A DNA stretch of 64,000 nt from Calycina herbarum (GCA_001414485.1 LLEY01000043.1:360147-424146); one strand, 5' to 3'; counted from the stretch's first letter, positions 24,964 through 36,778 are shown. The notes: generated from the letters alone by a model not told the origin. Numbers and translations are program-made.

Positions 24964-26152
24964 AGGGGTTTATGCAATTCTTGTAGAAGATAATGGATAT
25001 GCTAGGCCTAATTTTTTTTTGGAAGATTTCAATCCTGGGATGTTTCGTCAAGACTCCAAGATTGGTTTCTTAGTGATTGTATCCGCAAACGCGATTTGCT
25101 TGTGGTGAATTTCTAATGCGCTTCTTTATTCGCGAGTGCAGAGAACGTGGGTTGAAATAGATAATCGTGGTTGAATCCTGTGTATCAACCGCCGTGCAAT
25201 ATTTTCTTGAAAGGAGGACCTATCCATGATAATTGTACTAGATCTTTTATATTCGACGTGCGCTTTGACTTTTCTGCAAACGGTCCTCTTTTTCAGGGTT
25301 CCGTCTCAGATACTATTGCAACTTTCTACGTAAGAGTAAGTTTTGAGCTAAGGAAGTCCTGTGCTTGTGGTCCCAATTCAGACGAATGTATCTCACATTT
25401 AATTACAGGATTGCTATTCCGTTTTTTGACCTGCTAGTAAACATAGCCCGCGGAGAACTACAGAGTTACTGGAGATGTCGGGACACCAAGATTGAAAACA
25501 CACTTTCGCTTCAACGTCGACAGCTCGGATAGAGAGGAGGAAGATTATAATTTTCAGGAGGTGTTCTCTTGCTTTCAAAAAACCTCTTAGCTTATGAGAA
25601 GTTTCATCACTTTTTCATAGGGAATTCTTTGCATTGATTTACCGTCGAATTGTCGAAAAGCAGACTCTACGTTTTCTATTTTTTAATCTCAATTCTCAGA
25701 TAGTGTTGTTAAGAATCCACGAGAGCGAGTCGGCAAACAAAGTGGCTAGTGAGGAGCTGATGTTTTTTATACCTAAATCTTTGTTCGGGAACGAGTCGAA
25801 GAGTATAGCAGAGTTTGATGTTGTAGTGTACCAGAAGCAAGTCGTAACTCTGTCTAAATACAAGAGTACATGTTGGGTATAATTTGAAAAGTATTAGGAG
25901 TGTGAGATTGTGAATTCGGGTATGTAAAAAGTAGATGTAGGCCTTATGGGGGTTCACAATCATAGTTTATACACATTGCTTGGAAACCCTAGGCTGGATA
26001 ACACTTTTCTCGAGATAGGGTCTTAGACAGGCGGACCAATAGAAGAATATTTGAGCTTGGGGAAATCAAGAGTACTAAGAAGACGGTTGGTTGTATAGAT
26101 GGATGGGAGTCTTGCTCTACATATAAAGCAATAGGAGAACGAGCTGACATGA

Positions 26153-27119
26153 ATGCAAAGTTCAACACAAACACAAACTATCACCGTCTTCAGAGGAGAC
26201 CCTTCAAACCCTCCTTTGGTCTACCCCGAGGCTTTCACCCCCAGGTACCGCCGTCACAAACGTCGCTACCCACGCCACTGAAATCCCAGAGGTTCTCCAA
26301 AAGAAATTCTGCAAGGCCCTCGACGCTTACAAGCACGCCTGTCTCTGCAACGAGCACTTGCCCGTCACATACACTGCTCCTCGACCCGTGCGTCTTTCAC
26401 CCGGCCCTCCATTCCTCAACCCCATCCTCAACCCCATCCTCTTCCCCCTCCCACCTCATCCAACTAAGTCGTAAAAAAACACAGATCGAAACAGTAATCT
26501 TCCCCGAACAAGCAGAAATCAAATCCGTAAAAATCTACGCCAAAACAGAAAATCACACCGACGCCTCCACAACCCCCAACTGGCTCCGCGTCGTCCCCAA
26601 CACCGAGATGGGCGACGCCTGCACCGTAAAACTGATCTCCGGAAAGGACGCCGAGAAACTAGCGACCGTCTTCAAATTCCACAACGCCGAGGGCCAATTC
26701 AAAGCAACCTTCAAGTCCCGCCACCGAATCGACGTAGTCACCGATCTCCTCTCCTACATCCCTCCACTCCTGACGGAGTAACCCGCAACGATGGGCCTGT
26801 GTCCGTCGCTTTTAGACATTTAACGGATAATGAAGCGAAAGAGAGTTTATGGGAGAAATTGAAGGTTTTCATTGGTGAGGATTAGAATAAGAATGAGGAT
26901 CCTACGGATTATAATTATGTCGATATGATTTCTGCGGATCAAAATCCTTATAATATGTCGACGAGTTGTAACGATCAGCTGGGAGTGGCGACGAGGACTT
27001 GGAAGAATGATTATTTGAAGGGGATTTTGGCTAAGCATCCTGATCCGGAGCGCACTTTGAGTTGTTCGCTTGTGAAGCTTTATCCGGTTTCAGGGGATGA
27101 GATTGTTACCCTTTCGTAG
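26153..27119 (+). pseudogene. broken unrecognised gene, or gene with sequence errors
   Basis: Protein-like segments occur in order but in different frames. Segment one starts MQSSTQTQTITVFRGDP at 26153. At the C run 26238-26242 the sensible reading moves to another frame (GTAVTNVATHATEIPEVL, then CKALDAYKHACLCNEH). That reading joins by a phase-0 intron (donor GTGCGT at about 26389, acceptor ACAG at about 26484) to IETVIFPEQAEIK and continues to LLSYIPPLLTE. After 26780 the frame changes again (NDGPVSVAFRHLTDNEAK) and an in-frame TAG interrupts GED and NKNEDP near 26885. The last part ends at 27119. I recognise no domain. The first half is C-rich at codon ends and the second half G/T-rich, which is odd for one gene. 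Decay is my preferred reading; assembly errors are the alternative. Confidence 0.5.
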
Positions 27120-27563
27120 GAGGGTGGATGATTTTTTTCTTTTGTTTTGAGGAAATGTTTTGGAGCTTAGGCGTTGAGGCGGTTTTTTTAAGAGACCCTG
27201 AGAAATAATAAAAAGAAAATCCCGTAAGATGGCTAGTGGACAATGATTTGATGTGAAGTGAGTGCTGAATGAAAATGGACTAACAGCAAAACCGAAACTG
27301 GTTGGGAAGCAAAAACATGTATCAATTGACCTGAGCCACTCGTGATTATTGCCAACACTCATTGGCTCAAACTTAGGGACAAAAGATCAAGATAGCAGAG
27401 GGAACTATCCCCTTTCGATGAATGATGTATAATTGTACAGCTCGGGAACCGGCTACTGAACAAGGCGAAAAGTACAATTGTGCAGTGCTCTACCCGTTGA
27501 TTCACGAGACGCCGTAGAATCTAGAAACACCCCGTTCGGAAAAAACCACGGCAAAGAACCAGC

Positions 27564-28182
27564 CTATGGCTTGCCAGCCCAGTTGTAGACCAATCTAATC
27601 TTCAAGACCTTATCAGAATCCGTCTTCTTCACCACCACTCTCCGCGTATAATACCTGGCGCCATCAATAATCTCAAAGCCCCAAACCTGATCAGCATCCC
27701 ACTTGTTCTTCTCATTAACCACATAGCCCTCGACATGTCTCTGTCCCTCGGGTCCACCATTCTCCTCATCCCCCTCTAGGAAGCTCTCCTTCTGATAATC
27801 ATCCCCAAGCTCTGCCAATGTGATCCATCGAGTCTTGCCTTGGACCTTGCCGAAGAGATAGTCCTCGTGTTCGCGGGGAGTCCAATCGAATGCGCGGGCT
27901 TCGGATGTGCCTTTGATTCCGCCCGTGGCGGTTTGGTCGATGTCGACGTGGGTGATGCCGGCGTCGTCCTTGTATTGTTTGACGTGGAGGGTGACGGTGG
28001 CCATGCCGATTGCTTTGCGGAGGAACCAGCCTACGCCTTGGAGGGCGAGGACGGGGTCGAGGTCATCGGAGAGGGTTTTGTTCTGAGAACCATTAGTTGT
28101 TGGATTGTTGTTGGAGGAGAATACTCACCATGACCCAATCACCGGACAAGTCCTTGATGGTGACCTCTGGAGGGGCAGCCAT
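27564..28182 (-). CDS. small conserved lipocalin-like protein
   Basis: The product has 190 residues. Exon 1 is 28182-28129 (MAAPPEVTIKDLSGDWVM), the intron 28128-28083 (46 bp, GTGAGT donor, CAACTAAT branch region) and exon 2 28082-27564. The GDW near the N-terminus followed by alternating beta-strand-like segments (ATVTLHVKQY, HVDIDQTA, ARYYTRRVVVKK, KIRLVYNW) is what one expects of a lipocalin or fatty-acid-binding-type barrel. I recall similar proteins as a common ascomycete family with this label, but the ligand is unknown. There is no signal peptide, so it is probably cytosolic. It is transcribed divergently from ILV3. Confidence 0.8.
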
Positions 28183-29071
28183 TGTGATGATGTCTGTAGT
28201 TGAAGTGTATGGGTAGTAATTGAAGAGGAGGGGTGGCAGGAGCAAGTTGATGCACTGCAGGTAAAGCAAGTAGAATGTGGAGTGATATGTGAATTTGTAC
28301 TTAACACTGGTGAAGAGAAGATGAAGAACTCGCTTTGGATTTCGGTTTCCGAAATCTAGCTTATGAAGATTTCTTCCCCCTCTTGCGAAGCCTCGGGAGG
28401 AAGTTGCTCCTTTAAAGGTCCCAGTACCAGGGGAATGCCAATCGCATGTGAGCTTGACTTTGGCCGAGCATTGGGGTTGGCGGGGAAGGAGCCATTCACA
28501 CCAAGCCGTGATGTCGGGATTCCGGTAGAAGTCAAATGGGGCAAGCGTTGCGAGATGTACAAGTAAAAGCAGCTTGCTTGTACGGGGACGGAAAAGCGGT
28601 CCGATTTGGTTCCGCTGTACTAAAATACTAACAGTATAAATAAAAGTTATCAGAAGAGACAACTTGTCTTTAATTTCATACTTGGATTTTATTCTACAGA
28701 GTTAGAACAATGATCTTTACTGCCGCTTTTTCAGTCCCTCTCCCTCTCCCTCCCAAAGTCTTAAGTCTTCTTCAGTGGGGAACCCTGTAGCTCCAGCCAC
28801 TGTGGCTCAGTTTTCGGATTAACCCCCCTGTCCTCCGCCCTCCGCCCTCCGCCCTCCGATGCCGCCGAAGAGTTGTTCCTGTGAACAAAAAAGTTCCCAG
28901 GTTTGGAGCGTCGACTCATACTCGTCCAAAACACCATCTCCCCTCCATATCTTCGCCCTTTTCCAATTATACAAGCTGCAGAGACATTTTATAATTGATT
29001 TCCTAGGGAACGCGGGCGTCCATTGAACACAATTGAAGCTCAACCGCTGCCAATTGGCACCTGTTGCGACC
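28183..29071. promoter_or_regulatory. divergent intergenic region between lipocalin-like gene and ILV3
   Basis: This 0.9-kb interval must hold both promoters. It contains a copy of the TTTACTGCCGCTTTT repeat (28697-28735), CT-rich stretches and a four-fold CCTCCGC microsatellite at about 28831-28857. I see no confident binding site for a named regulator. Confidence 0.4.
28697..28735 (+). repeat. dispersed repeat copy (TTTACTGCCGCTTTT family)
   Basis: The order AGTTAGAACAA, TGA, TCTTTACTGCCGCTTTT matches the copy at 17800-17870 and the ends of the 14.2-kb MITE candidate. It is the most distant member found, about 14 kb from the others. Confidence 0.5.
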
Positions 29072-30939
29072 ATGTTGTTTCCACGCTTGATGCAGAAGAG
29101 TCGGGCGAATCTCTCTTTACACACCGCAACTCGCTCTTCACAATACATGCAAGTATTCCCTATACCACCCCAATCCCAATTGCCTCACTAATATGCTCCA
29201 GTCGTTCTCTCTGCACCACATCCGCCCTCCGAAATGACGAACCCCAACTCAATAAGATCTCGGCCAAAATCACACAACCAAAATCCCAAGGAGCTTCACA
29301 AGCCATGTTATACGCCACAGGCATGACCGAAGAAGGGTTGAACAAGGCGCAAGTGGGAATATCTTCAGTATGGTGGACCGGAAATCCATGCAATATGCAT
29401 CTTTTGGATCTCAACCACAAAGTCAAGGAAGGTGTGGAAAAAGCGGGGCTGATTGGATATCAATTCAATACCATTGGAGTATCCGATGGAATTTCTATGG
29501 GGACCAAAGGAATGAGATACAGTCTTCAATCAAGAGACTTGATCGCCGATAGTATTGAGACTGTCATGGGAGGTCAGTGGTATGATGCCAACATCTCCAT
29601 CCCAGGTTGCGACAAGAACATGCCTGGTGTGATGATGGCTATGGGTCGTCACAACCGACCCTCGCTTATGGTCTACGGAGGAAGTATCAAGCCAGGATGT
29701 TCAGCTGACGGTGCTGATATCGATATCGTCTCCGCATTCCAGGTCTACGGTCAGTTCATCACAGGAGAAATCTCAGAGGAAGCCCGTTTTGATGTTATCC
29801 GTCACGCCTGCCCAGGTGAAGGAGCCTGTGGTGGTATGTATACTGCCAACACCATGGCCACTGCAATAGAAGCCATGGGAATGACCCTCCCTGGATCTTC
29901 ATCAAATCCTGCTCAATCGCAAGCAAAATACCTGGAATGTCTCGCCGCCGGTGGCGCTATCAAAAATCTCTTGAAGGAAGACATCCGACCCCGGGATATT
30001 ATGACTCGACAAGCCTTTGAAAATGCCATGATCGTGGTCATTATCACCGGAGGTTCAACTAATGCCGTACTTCATTTGATTGCCATGGCTGATGCCTGTG
30101 GTATCAAGCTTACCATCGACGACTTCCAAGCTGTCTCTGATCGAACCCCATTCCTCGCTGACCTCAAACCATCGGGAAAGTTTGTGATCCACGATCTTTT
30201 CAAGATTGGTGGTACACCTGCTCTCCTCAAGTTCCTCTTGAAAGAGGGAGTTATTGATGGTTCAGGTATGACTGTTACCGGTCAAACTTTGGCCAAGAAC
30301 CACGAAAACGCACCCGACTTCCCCTCAGACCAAACCATCATTCAACCATTCTCCAACCCGATCAAGAAAACTGGACACATTCAAATCCTCCGTGGTTCCT
30401 TAGCCCCAGGAGGTTCCGTCGGAAAAATCACCGGAAAGGAAGGTCTTCGCTTTGTAGGAAAGGCCAAATGCTACGATGATGAGGACCTTTTTATCGAAGC
30501 CCTCGAGAGAGGCGAAATCAAGAAGGGCGAGAAGACTGTTGTTGTCATCCGATATGAAGGACCAAAGGGTGGACCTGGTATGCCAGAAATGTTGAAGCCG
30601 TCTTCAGCAATTATGGGTGCTGGTCTTGGTAAGGATGTTGCTTTGATCACTGATGGTCGTTTCTCTGGTGGATCTCACGGTTTCTTGATTGGTCATATTG
30701 TACCTGAAGCTCAAGTTGGTGGTCCTATTGGCTTGGTCCGAGATGGCGATACTATTGTCATTGATGCCGAGACTAGAGTATTGGATCTCGAGGTTGAGGG
30801 TGGGGAGCCAGAATTGGAGAGACGGAGGAAAGAGTTTGTGGCACCTCCATTGAAGTACCAGAAGGGTACCTTGGCTAAATACGGAAGATTGGTAAGTGAT
30901 GCCAGTCATGGTTGTGTTACTGACGGAGTCATCGAGTAA
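29072..30939 (+). CDS. ILV3: dihydroxy-acid dehydratase, mitochondrial
   Basis: This is the Fe-S enzyme that converts 2,3-dihydroxy acids to 2-keto acids in isoleucine and valine synthesis. The body is a single long frame. Signatures are [19 protein letters not shown] (both with cluster cysteines), [12 protein letters not shown] and [13 protein letters not shown]. The conserved core starts [18 protein letters not shown]. The 5' end is uncertain. The ATG at 29072 gives a good mitochondrial presequence ([20 protein letters not shown]) ending at GTATTC, 29153. A branch-like CTAAT and CTCCAG (to 29201) follow, but joining there leaves the frame off by one. Using AATAAG (to 29256) keeps the frame but removes [18 protein letters not shown]. 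The alternative is one uninterrupted frame from 29023 (638 residues), whose acidic leader looks unlike a presequence. Confidence 0.95.
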
Positions 30940-31308
30940 ATTTGATTTATCGGGTCCTGGGAGTTGAGGAATGTTTCAACATGTACAAAGATATTGATTT
31001 CAAAAGTTTAAACCATTTTGCGGTGTCTTTTCTATTGAAAACAATGCCGCTATTTCTTTCTCATCAGATGGGCATGGGTATCTACAACTCATGCAGGCAC
31101 AGGTCACCAAGCGTGCCGTGCGGATGCAGCCTGATAAGAGCTTCGCTGACTCGACGTCACTTGATCCATCTCATTCCTAGCTGACTTACTCTCTCTTCCC
31201 TACTTCAAACAACAACAACAATAGCTCCAACGCAGACGAAACAACGATATCCCCTCACGAGAAGGAAACACCAAACTTCGAGATCCCGAAAGCTTCACGA
31301 CTACCAAA

Positions 31309-32191
31309 ATGCCCTCGATTCCATCCCTCTTCAGCTTCGCAGGCAACCTACTCTCCCAAATCCCCTTAGGAGCATTCAATCCCGCAACTCCATCATACAA
31401 CACCCCCCTCACAAACGGACCAACCTGTCCCGCGGACTCGCCCTTATCATGCCATAATAGCACTGTAGCTCCAGATTCTTGCTGCTTCATTTACCCCGGT
31501 GGACAACTTCTCCTCACCCAGTTTTGGGATACAAACCCTACTGTCGGGCCTGTTGATTCTTGGACTTTACACGGGTTATGGTATGTGCCATTTCTCTTTC
31601 CTCTAGGCTCCGCAGACGCAAAAGGAGCGTTTACTGATATAAGACAGGCCCGATCTCTGCGACGGCTCCTACCCAACATACTGCCACTCCGCCCCCCAAT
31701 CCCACGGCATAACACCCCTCCTCTCTGCCCGCGCCCCGGATTTGTTGGAGTACATGGAAACATATTGGCAGCCCAACCGCGGAACACTAGAGCACTTTTG
31801 GCAGCATGAGTGGAATAAACACGGTACATGCATCAACACGCTCTCATCAAAGTGTTACGGCGAGGTGTTCGAAGCCGGGGATGAGATTGTGGATTTCTTT
31901 GCCAGAGCAGTGGACTTGTTCAAAGGGTTGGATAGTTATAAGGCTCTGGAGGCTGCGGGCATCACACCAAGCTGGAGGACTACTTATACGTTGGAGGAAA
32001 TTGAGGAGGCGTTGAAGACGGTTACTGGGAATGAGGTTACGCTGGGATGTAGGGGGAATAGACTTGATCAGGCTTGGTATTCGTTTAATGTTAAGGGGAG
32101 TCTGCAGAGTGGGGATTTTGTTCCCACGGATCCGGTTGGGAAGGGTTTGAGGTGTCCAAGGAGTGGAATTAGGTATTTGCCTAAGAATTAG
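31309..32191 (+). CDS. T2-family ribonuclease
   Basis: This is an acid RNase that cleaves RNA through a 2',3'-cyclic phosphate. Exon 1 is 31309-31580, the intron 31581-31647 (67 bp, GTATGT donor) and exon 2 31648-32191, giving 271 residues. Both catalytic segments are intact. CAS I is WTLHGLWP (His88), split by the intron at the W codon. CAS II is HFWQHEWNKHGTC (His144, Glu145, His149). Paired cysteines (40, 48, 58, 59, 95, 103, 152 and others) fit the disulphide pattern. The N-terminus is only moderately hydrophobic (IPSLFSFAGNLLSQIPLGAF), so secretion is likely but not certain. No starch-binding or other extra domain is present. Confidence 0.94.
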
Positions 32192-33309
32192 TGGTGCCCT
32201 TTCTGCTCTGAGAATGGTATAAGGGTATTATTGGGTGGATTGCATGGTATATCATTGGAGGCGTTTGAGATTGGTCATTGGTTGGGAATCATTAGATGAA
32301 TTTGCATTATCATGGGGTAGTAACGGTTTTTCTTCTCTTTTCCGTGTTGAGATGAGAGGTATTTCTAATTCCAAGTCGAATCCACGGAACAAACATCTCC
32401 AATGACTCGAAAGGTTTTCCAAATGCTACAGAAGGTGTAACTACCTTTTTTTCCAACTTTCCTTTGCTTTATTTTCTACTTGTCATGGGGACGGCAAATT
32501 GGTGACGAAACAATTTGTATGAGATGTGGACGCGGCTGAAAATTGAAGGAAATTGAATCTTTTTCGTTTTTCCTTGTGCTAAGTATGGAATAGGTAATTA
32601 TCTCACCTTTCTGTGCCTCATAATCGATCTAAGACTTTTGCGAGCTTATAAGGGCTTTTTTTGCTTCTTCTGAAATGCGCCTAGCAGGGTATCTAACAAA
32701 TGGAATCCAGAACTACTCCGTACGATTTACTATCGATTCCGATTTACTACGTAGCTTTTTGACGTGATGGGGGTCACGTGTATGCTGGGAAGCCCGGGCT
32801 GCTTCCTAATTTTGATTGAACCATCACTCTCCATTTTATCATGAACTCCACATTTGCTATCTTCGTTGCAGTTGTGATGTATCGAAGATAATCCTTGTGT
32901 AACGACAACTTGCAAATTTCTGAAGTTCGGTGTCTCTTGCGCGGAGCTTTTGGCCTTGAAAAGGTTAGGGTGAGTCTGGTGGGGAAGCTCGAGACAGACC
33001 TTGAAGTTTGGAGACTGAATGGAATTAGTGCACGAAAAGATAGCTCCTCTCAGGAAAAAGAGGATAGGTGTGTGTTCTAGGAATCTTTCTTCTGGAAGCT
33101 ACTCGGGTTACGGAATTCTTGATATATTTCGTAAGTGCTTCTCGAGTTCGGGGAATTGTTTCCAAGTTAGAATTATATTTTTTTTCCTGCTCGTATGGCT
33201 TTTCCTCGGAGTCAGTTTTTTGCTTTACTTTTACTTGTTGTCCACTCTTGCGTACCAGACTCCCTAATTTGTTGAGACTTTTAGGACACATTGCATTGCA
33301 CTGGTATAG
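32192..33309. other. convergent 3' intergenic region
   Basis: This lies between the stops of the RNase T2 gene and the first secreted-protein paralogue. It has poly-pyrimidine and A-rich stretches suitable for termination and no coding signal. A short near-repeat TTTACTATCGATTCCGATTTACTACG lies around 32724-32750. Confidence 0.45.
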
Positions 33310-34618
33310 CTACCGACTACTAGGACGATATGCAGTTACAAACACATTAACCAGCCGGCACTCTTTCCAGGGACCATCTATGATTTTCCCTTTCAGCTTC
33401 TGGGACCACTGGTCTGTGGAAGCGTAAAGATTTCTGCCACACCACACCAGGTCGGTGTAAGGATACTTGGGACTGTAAGGAATACCCTTATAGTGAGTAT
33501 TATCTAGGGCGAATCTTTGCCGAGAAACCCCATTTTCGTCCTCATCGTCCTCAATTCTTGCCCAGACTTCCTCTTTGCTTTTGTGCAGAGGAGACCCCTC
33601 AGCCTCGGCGCCGAATATGAGTAATTGGGGGGTTTTAGCTCGTTCCTCATCCATATATGGAATTCTGTTGACAAACATCCTGATGATGTGGTAATCTGAC
33701 TGGGTGTGAGGAACGATATATACGCCTTCCACTCGTCCTTTATCTCTGAATGTGTATCTGTTGACATCATCCGCATCGGTGGAAGTTGTCCAATTGTAAA
33801 ATCGACCATCCATGGGTTGAAGTTGGAGATTTCCTCCTGTGAAATTGGTATTGTGAAAGTGAGGCTCTAAATGAAGATTGAAGTACTCTGACGTTTCTAC
33901 TGTCCACATGGTTCTGGTGTATGTCTGAAAGAATGGGTCAGTCTCTCTGCTCTCAAGATTTGTTATCAGGAAATGGGAGATCCGTCAGCTGTTTTACGTA
34001 CCTCTCGTTGCACTGTTGTTGTCGTTAGTGTATGGTTATGGCATATTACGGCATGTAGCCATTGCTCGTCGTTTTTGCATCCAGGAGGGGGTGTGATTTT
34101 TGGATGGTGCGGTCCAGGCGTTAAAACACCAGGCGTCGGCGTGATAACTTTGAGTTTTCTTGGACTGTACGTTGGGTCGGAAGTTGGTGTCGGCATGACA
34201 TTATCTTTATACGCCGTGGTGGTAAGCCGCTTTGTCTCTCTGGTAGCAGAGCAACTGATTAGCACGACACTGAAGAATTGTCAATCCTCAAAGTTGAGGG
34301 GGATCGAGTGGCTAGAAATAAGACTTACACAGGTGGATCTTCCAAATGAGTGACTATCACCATTGCACTATTTGTTTTTTTACCCTCTTCGATGACCTCT
34401 TGTGGGATATTTCGTCCCTGTCCACCTGCTTTGGCATGCTTGAAGCACAGGTCTTCCTCAGATGGACAAGTGAATTCTTTCCCTAAAATGTCAATCAGGC
34501 GTCTCGTGGTCGGTGTGGAGATGGTCCCTGTTGATTCTGTGACCAGAGGCGAAGTTGTCATTTGAGCAATGGCGAACGCCATGCTGGAAAGGATTGAGAA
34601 AAGGTTGCTGGCCTTCAT
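33310..34618 (-). CDS. secreted protein, paralogue A of a tandem pair
   Basis: The product has 390 residues and no domain I recognise. Exons are 34618-34329, 34269-34002 and 33924-33310. Introns are 34270-34328 (59 bp, phase 2) and 33925-34001 (77 bp, phase 0). The signal peptide is clear (MKASNLFSILSSMAFAIAQ). A cysteine motif follows: GKEFTCPSEEDLCFKHA, then GGQG. The middle is P/T-rich (PTPTSDPTYSPRKLK). A second cysteine region (PPGCKNDEQW, AVICHNH) leads to a T-rich linker and a ~230-residue C-terminal part with N-glycosylation sites (NFT, NWT). It shares exon phases and motif order with the gene at 35481-36778, so they arose by duplication. I infer an apoplastic or cell-wall protein, possibly an effector. 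Confidence 0.82.
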
Positions 34619-35480
34619 TTTTGTTGGTTTGTTTGGTGGTAAGCTTGAGGTAATTGATGGGTATATTTGATATTTGGATATTGGGTGTAGGATAACGGTG
34701 TTTTGAAAGTGATGGGATGGGGTTACATAGATGGCTTGAAAAGGGGTTTGTGAAGTAGGAAATGCGGAGGATGGTGGGAGAGTTTAATCTCTCACGGAAA
34801 AGAAATGTTCCATATTCAAGTTGATGCGACACCAAAAAGGAGTTTGGAGTTGGATCACCTGGATAGCACCTTCCTAAAGTGGTGCTATTTCCTAGCTTCA
34901 ATTCTAGGTACTCACAGGACCAAACAACCCACGTGGCGTTTCAATTATCCTACACGGCAGTTCGTGGATCGGCTCTAATACCAACTTCCTAATGCTATCG
35001 GGTCACTAGAACAGTGTTCTAATTTCATTTATACTGGACGTCGTGACAGTCTCAACCTCCCACGTCTGTGCTTTTCATTTATGTTACACGTAAGGCTCTA
35101 TGAAAATATTTTGGTACCAAGTTTCATCTGGGGCTCAAGCTTTTGGAGTCTTTATGGTATCAGCTCAACTTGAAAAATAAAAGAGTATTCTTTCAAACTC
35201 GCTTAGTTGTAAACAAGTTCACCTTTTTGGTCATCAAGTCTACGGGCACGCAATTTTTGAAATGTCATCGAGTTGGGAAAGACGCTGGAGAATGGGAACC
35301 GTCACTTTCAGTGAAAATCTCTAGTACTTGTTTCTCAAAAGTTGTGAGATGAGTTGTCGTGGAAGAGAAGATTGTTGACTTGACAAACATCCTTGCCTCG
35401 TTTTTTTGATTTCTGAATTGTTACATCAAAATCACGTTCTACCAAAGACAATTCGAGGAGTTGAATAAAATTTTTTATTT
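34619..35480. other. intergenic region between the secreted paralogues
   Basis: This is the upstream region of paralogue A and downstream region of paralogue B. No coding sequence is supported. Upstream of the paralogue A start it contains A/T-rich sequence and short direct words (TATTTGATATTTGGATATTGGG near 34670). Confidence 0.4.
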
Positions 35481-36778
35481 CTACTGAGGTTTTGGTTTTG
35501 GGATTGCACCAACAACAACCAATTCCCAGCCTTCCATTTCTTCTTTTGGGAGGTTTCTCCCTTTATATAATGCAGTCCATCGACGAGTTGCCATGTGCAA
35601 GGTACTATTGCGAATGACAGGTTGTTTATAAGGATGCTTGTCCTCTTTCTTCGAGTCAAACTTTAGCTTTTCCACCGGAGTTTCGTTCCAGAGTGCGTCC
35701 CTCTCAATCATGCCCCAGACCTCCTCATGTCCCTTTCCTAAGGACCCCCGGGGAAAACTAGCACTTTCCTGTGCGAGTTTAACTGGTACTGGTCCCCACG
35801 TTTCTCGACTTTCGTCATTATCGTCATCATGCCAATTATTAGCGTCTCGGGGGATGTACCACTGGAGCTCGGCGTAAGAACTCGAATGGTCTATTCCATT
35901 AGTGGCTAGACCCCTTATACGGCCATCGGCAACGAAATGGAAATAGTTGAAACCATTAGGTTTATCTTTTACCACTGTGAGATTGTAAAAACCCTGTTCC
36001 CCTTCGATTGCCTGTACCGCCAGATATCCTGCAGTATTTCCGCTAGGAAACTCAGAAGTAACATTGAGGTAAAAGTGCGAAACGTCTGTCTGAGGGCGTA
36101 CCGTCCTTGTTGCTGTCTATTGAAAAAGAATTTTTAGTATTTGTTCTTGAAAAGATTGTTTTGGGGGGAAGAAAGGTCACGTACTGGTGCCGAGGTCGTG
36201 GTTGAAATTTGGACACCTTGACATTGGACGGCACGCTCCCATTTTAGAAAAGTGCCACAACTACCAGGAACCGTGAAATCAGGTCGAGGGTGAGTTGTGG
36301 CAACGCTTGTCTCTGCGGTCCCAGGATTTATTTTCGGGTCATATGGCGGACACTTGATTGAATTGCTTGAATAAGCGTTGCAATTCTCCGTCACAGTCAC
36401 CCTGAAGAATTAGAAGTCAAAATTTGGTCATGTGTAAGAGATTAGATATCCAAAAGTGACTTACACATTCGTTGGAAGAATGACGGTAGCCACGAGGGCC
36501 TCAATTGCATACGACGTCCAATCCATAGATTGGTTTGCCGGAAGGTGATCGCCAACTCCACCAAAAGCGTCTCTAGAGCACCTGTCGCCCTCGGTGAAAC
36601 AAGTAAAGTTATTGCCCTTGATGTCCTTCATCACGACAGGAGCTGCCGTGATGAAGCTCATAGAACTTGTGGCGGTAACTTCCGTCGAGTTTGTGGTGGC
36701 AGCTGTTGAAGTTGCCAATTGAGGCATGGCTGCCACAGTGCTTGCAGCGAAAAGGAAAGAAAACTTCCTGAAACTCAT
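35481..36778 (-). CDS. secreted protein, paralogue B of a tandem pair
   Basis: The product has 388 residues. Exons are 36778-36465, 36401-36185 and 36116-35481. Introns are 36402-36464 (63 bp, phase 2) and 36117-36184 (68 bp, phase 0), the same phases and positions as paralogue A. The signal peptide is MSFRKFSFLFAASTVAAMPQ. The first cysteine motif (GNNFTCFTEGDRCSRDA, GGVG) aligns with that of paralogue A. The later region (VPGSCGTFLKWERAVQC) is followed by TTTSAPV and a C-terminal part starting TATRTVRPQTD. N-glycosylation sequons are numerous (NST, NFT, NQS, NVT, NLT, NST). Sequence similarity outside these blocks is low, so the duplication is old or diverges quickly. The function is unknown. 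Confidence 0.82.

Larger units (their letters stand above)
20010..26152. other. gene-poor spacer with degenerate repeats
   Basis: Six kilobases without a convincing gene. Frames are short and of random composition. The region holds four copies of a GTCGAAT...TTGTCGAA repeat (annotated below), a TRIM-like element (23834-24963), and pairs of related sentences such as ACAAG(G/C)TGT(T/C)GGTG-GGTCTTCAG at about 21712 and 22641. It looks like an old, decayed repeat cluster rather than unique sequence. Confidence 0.55.
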
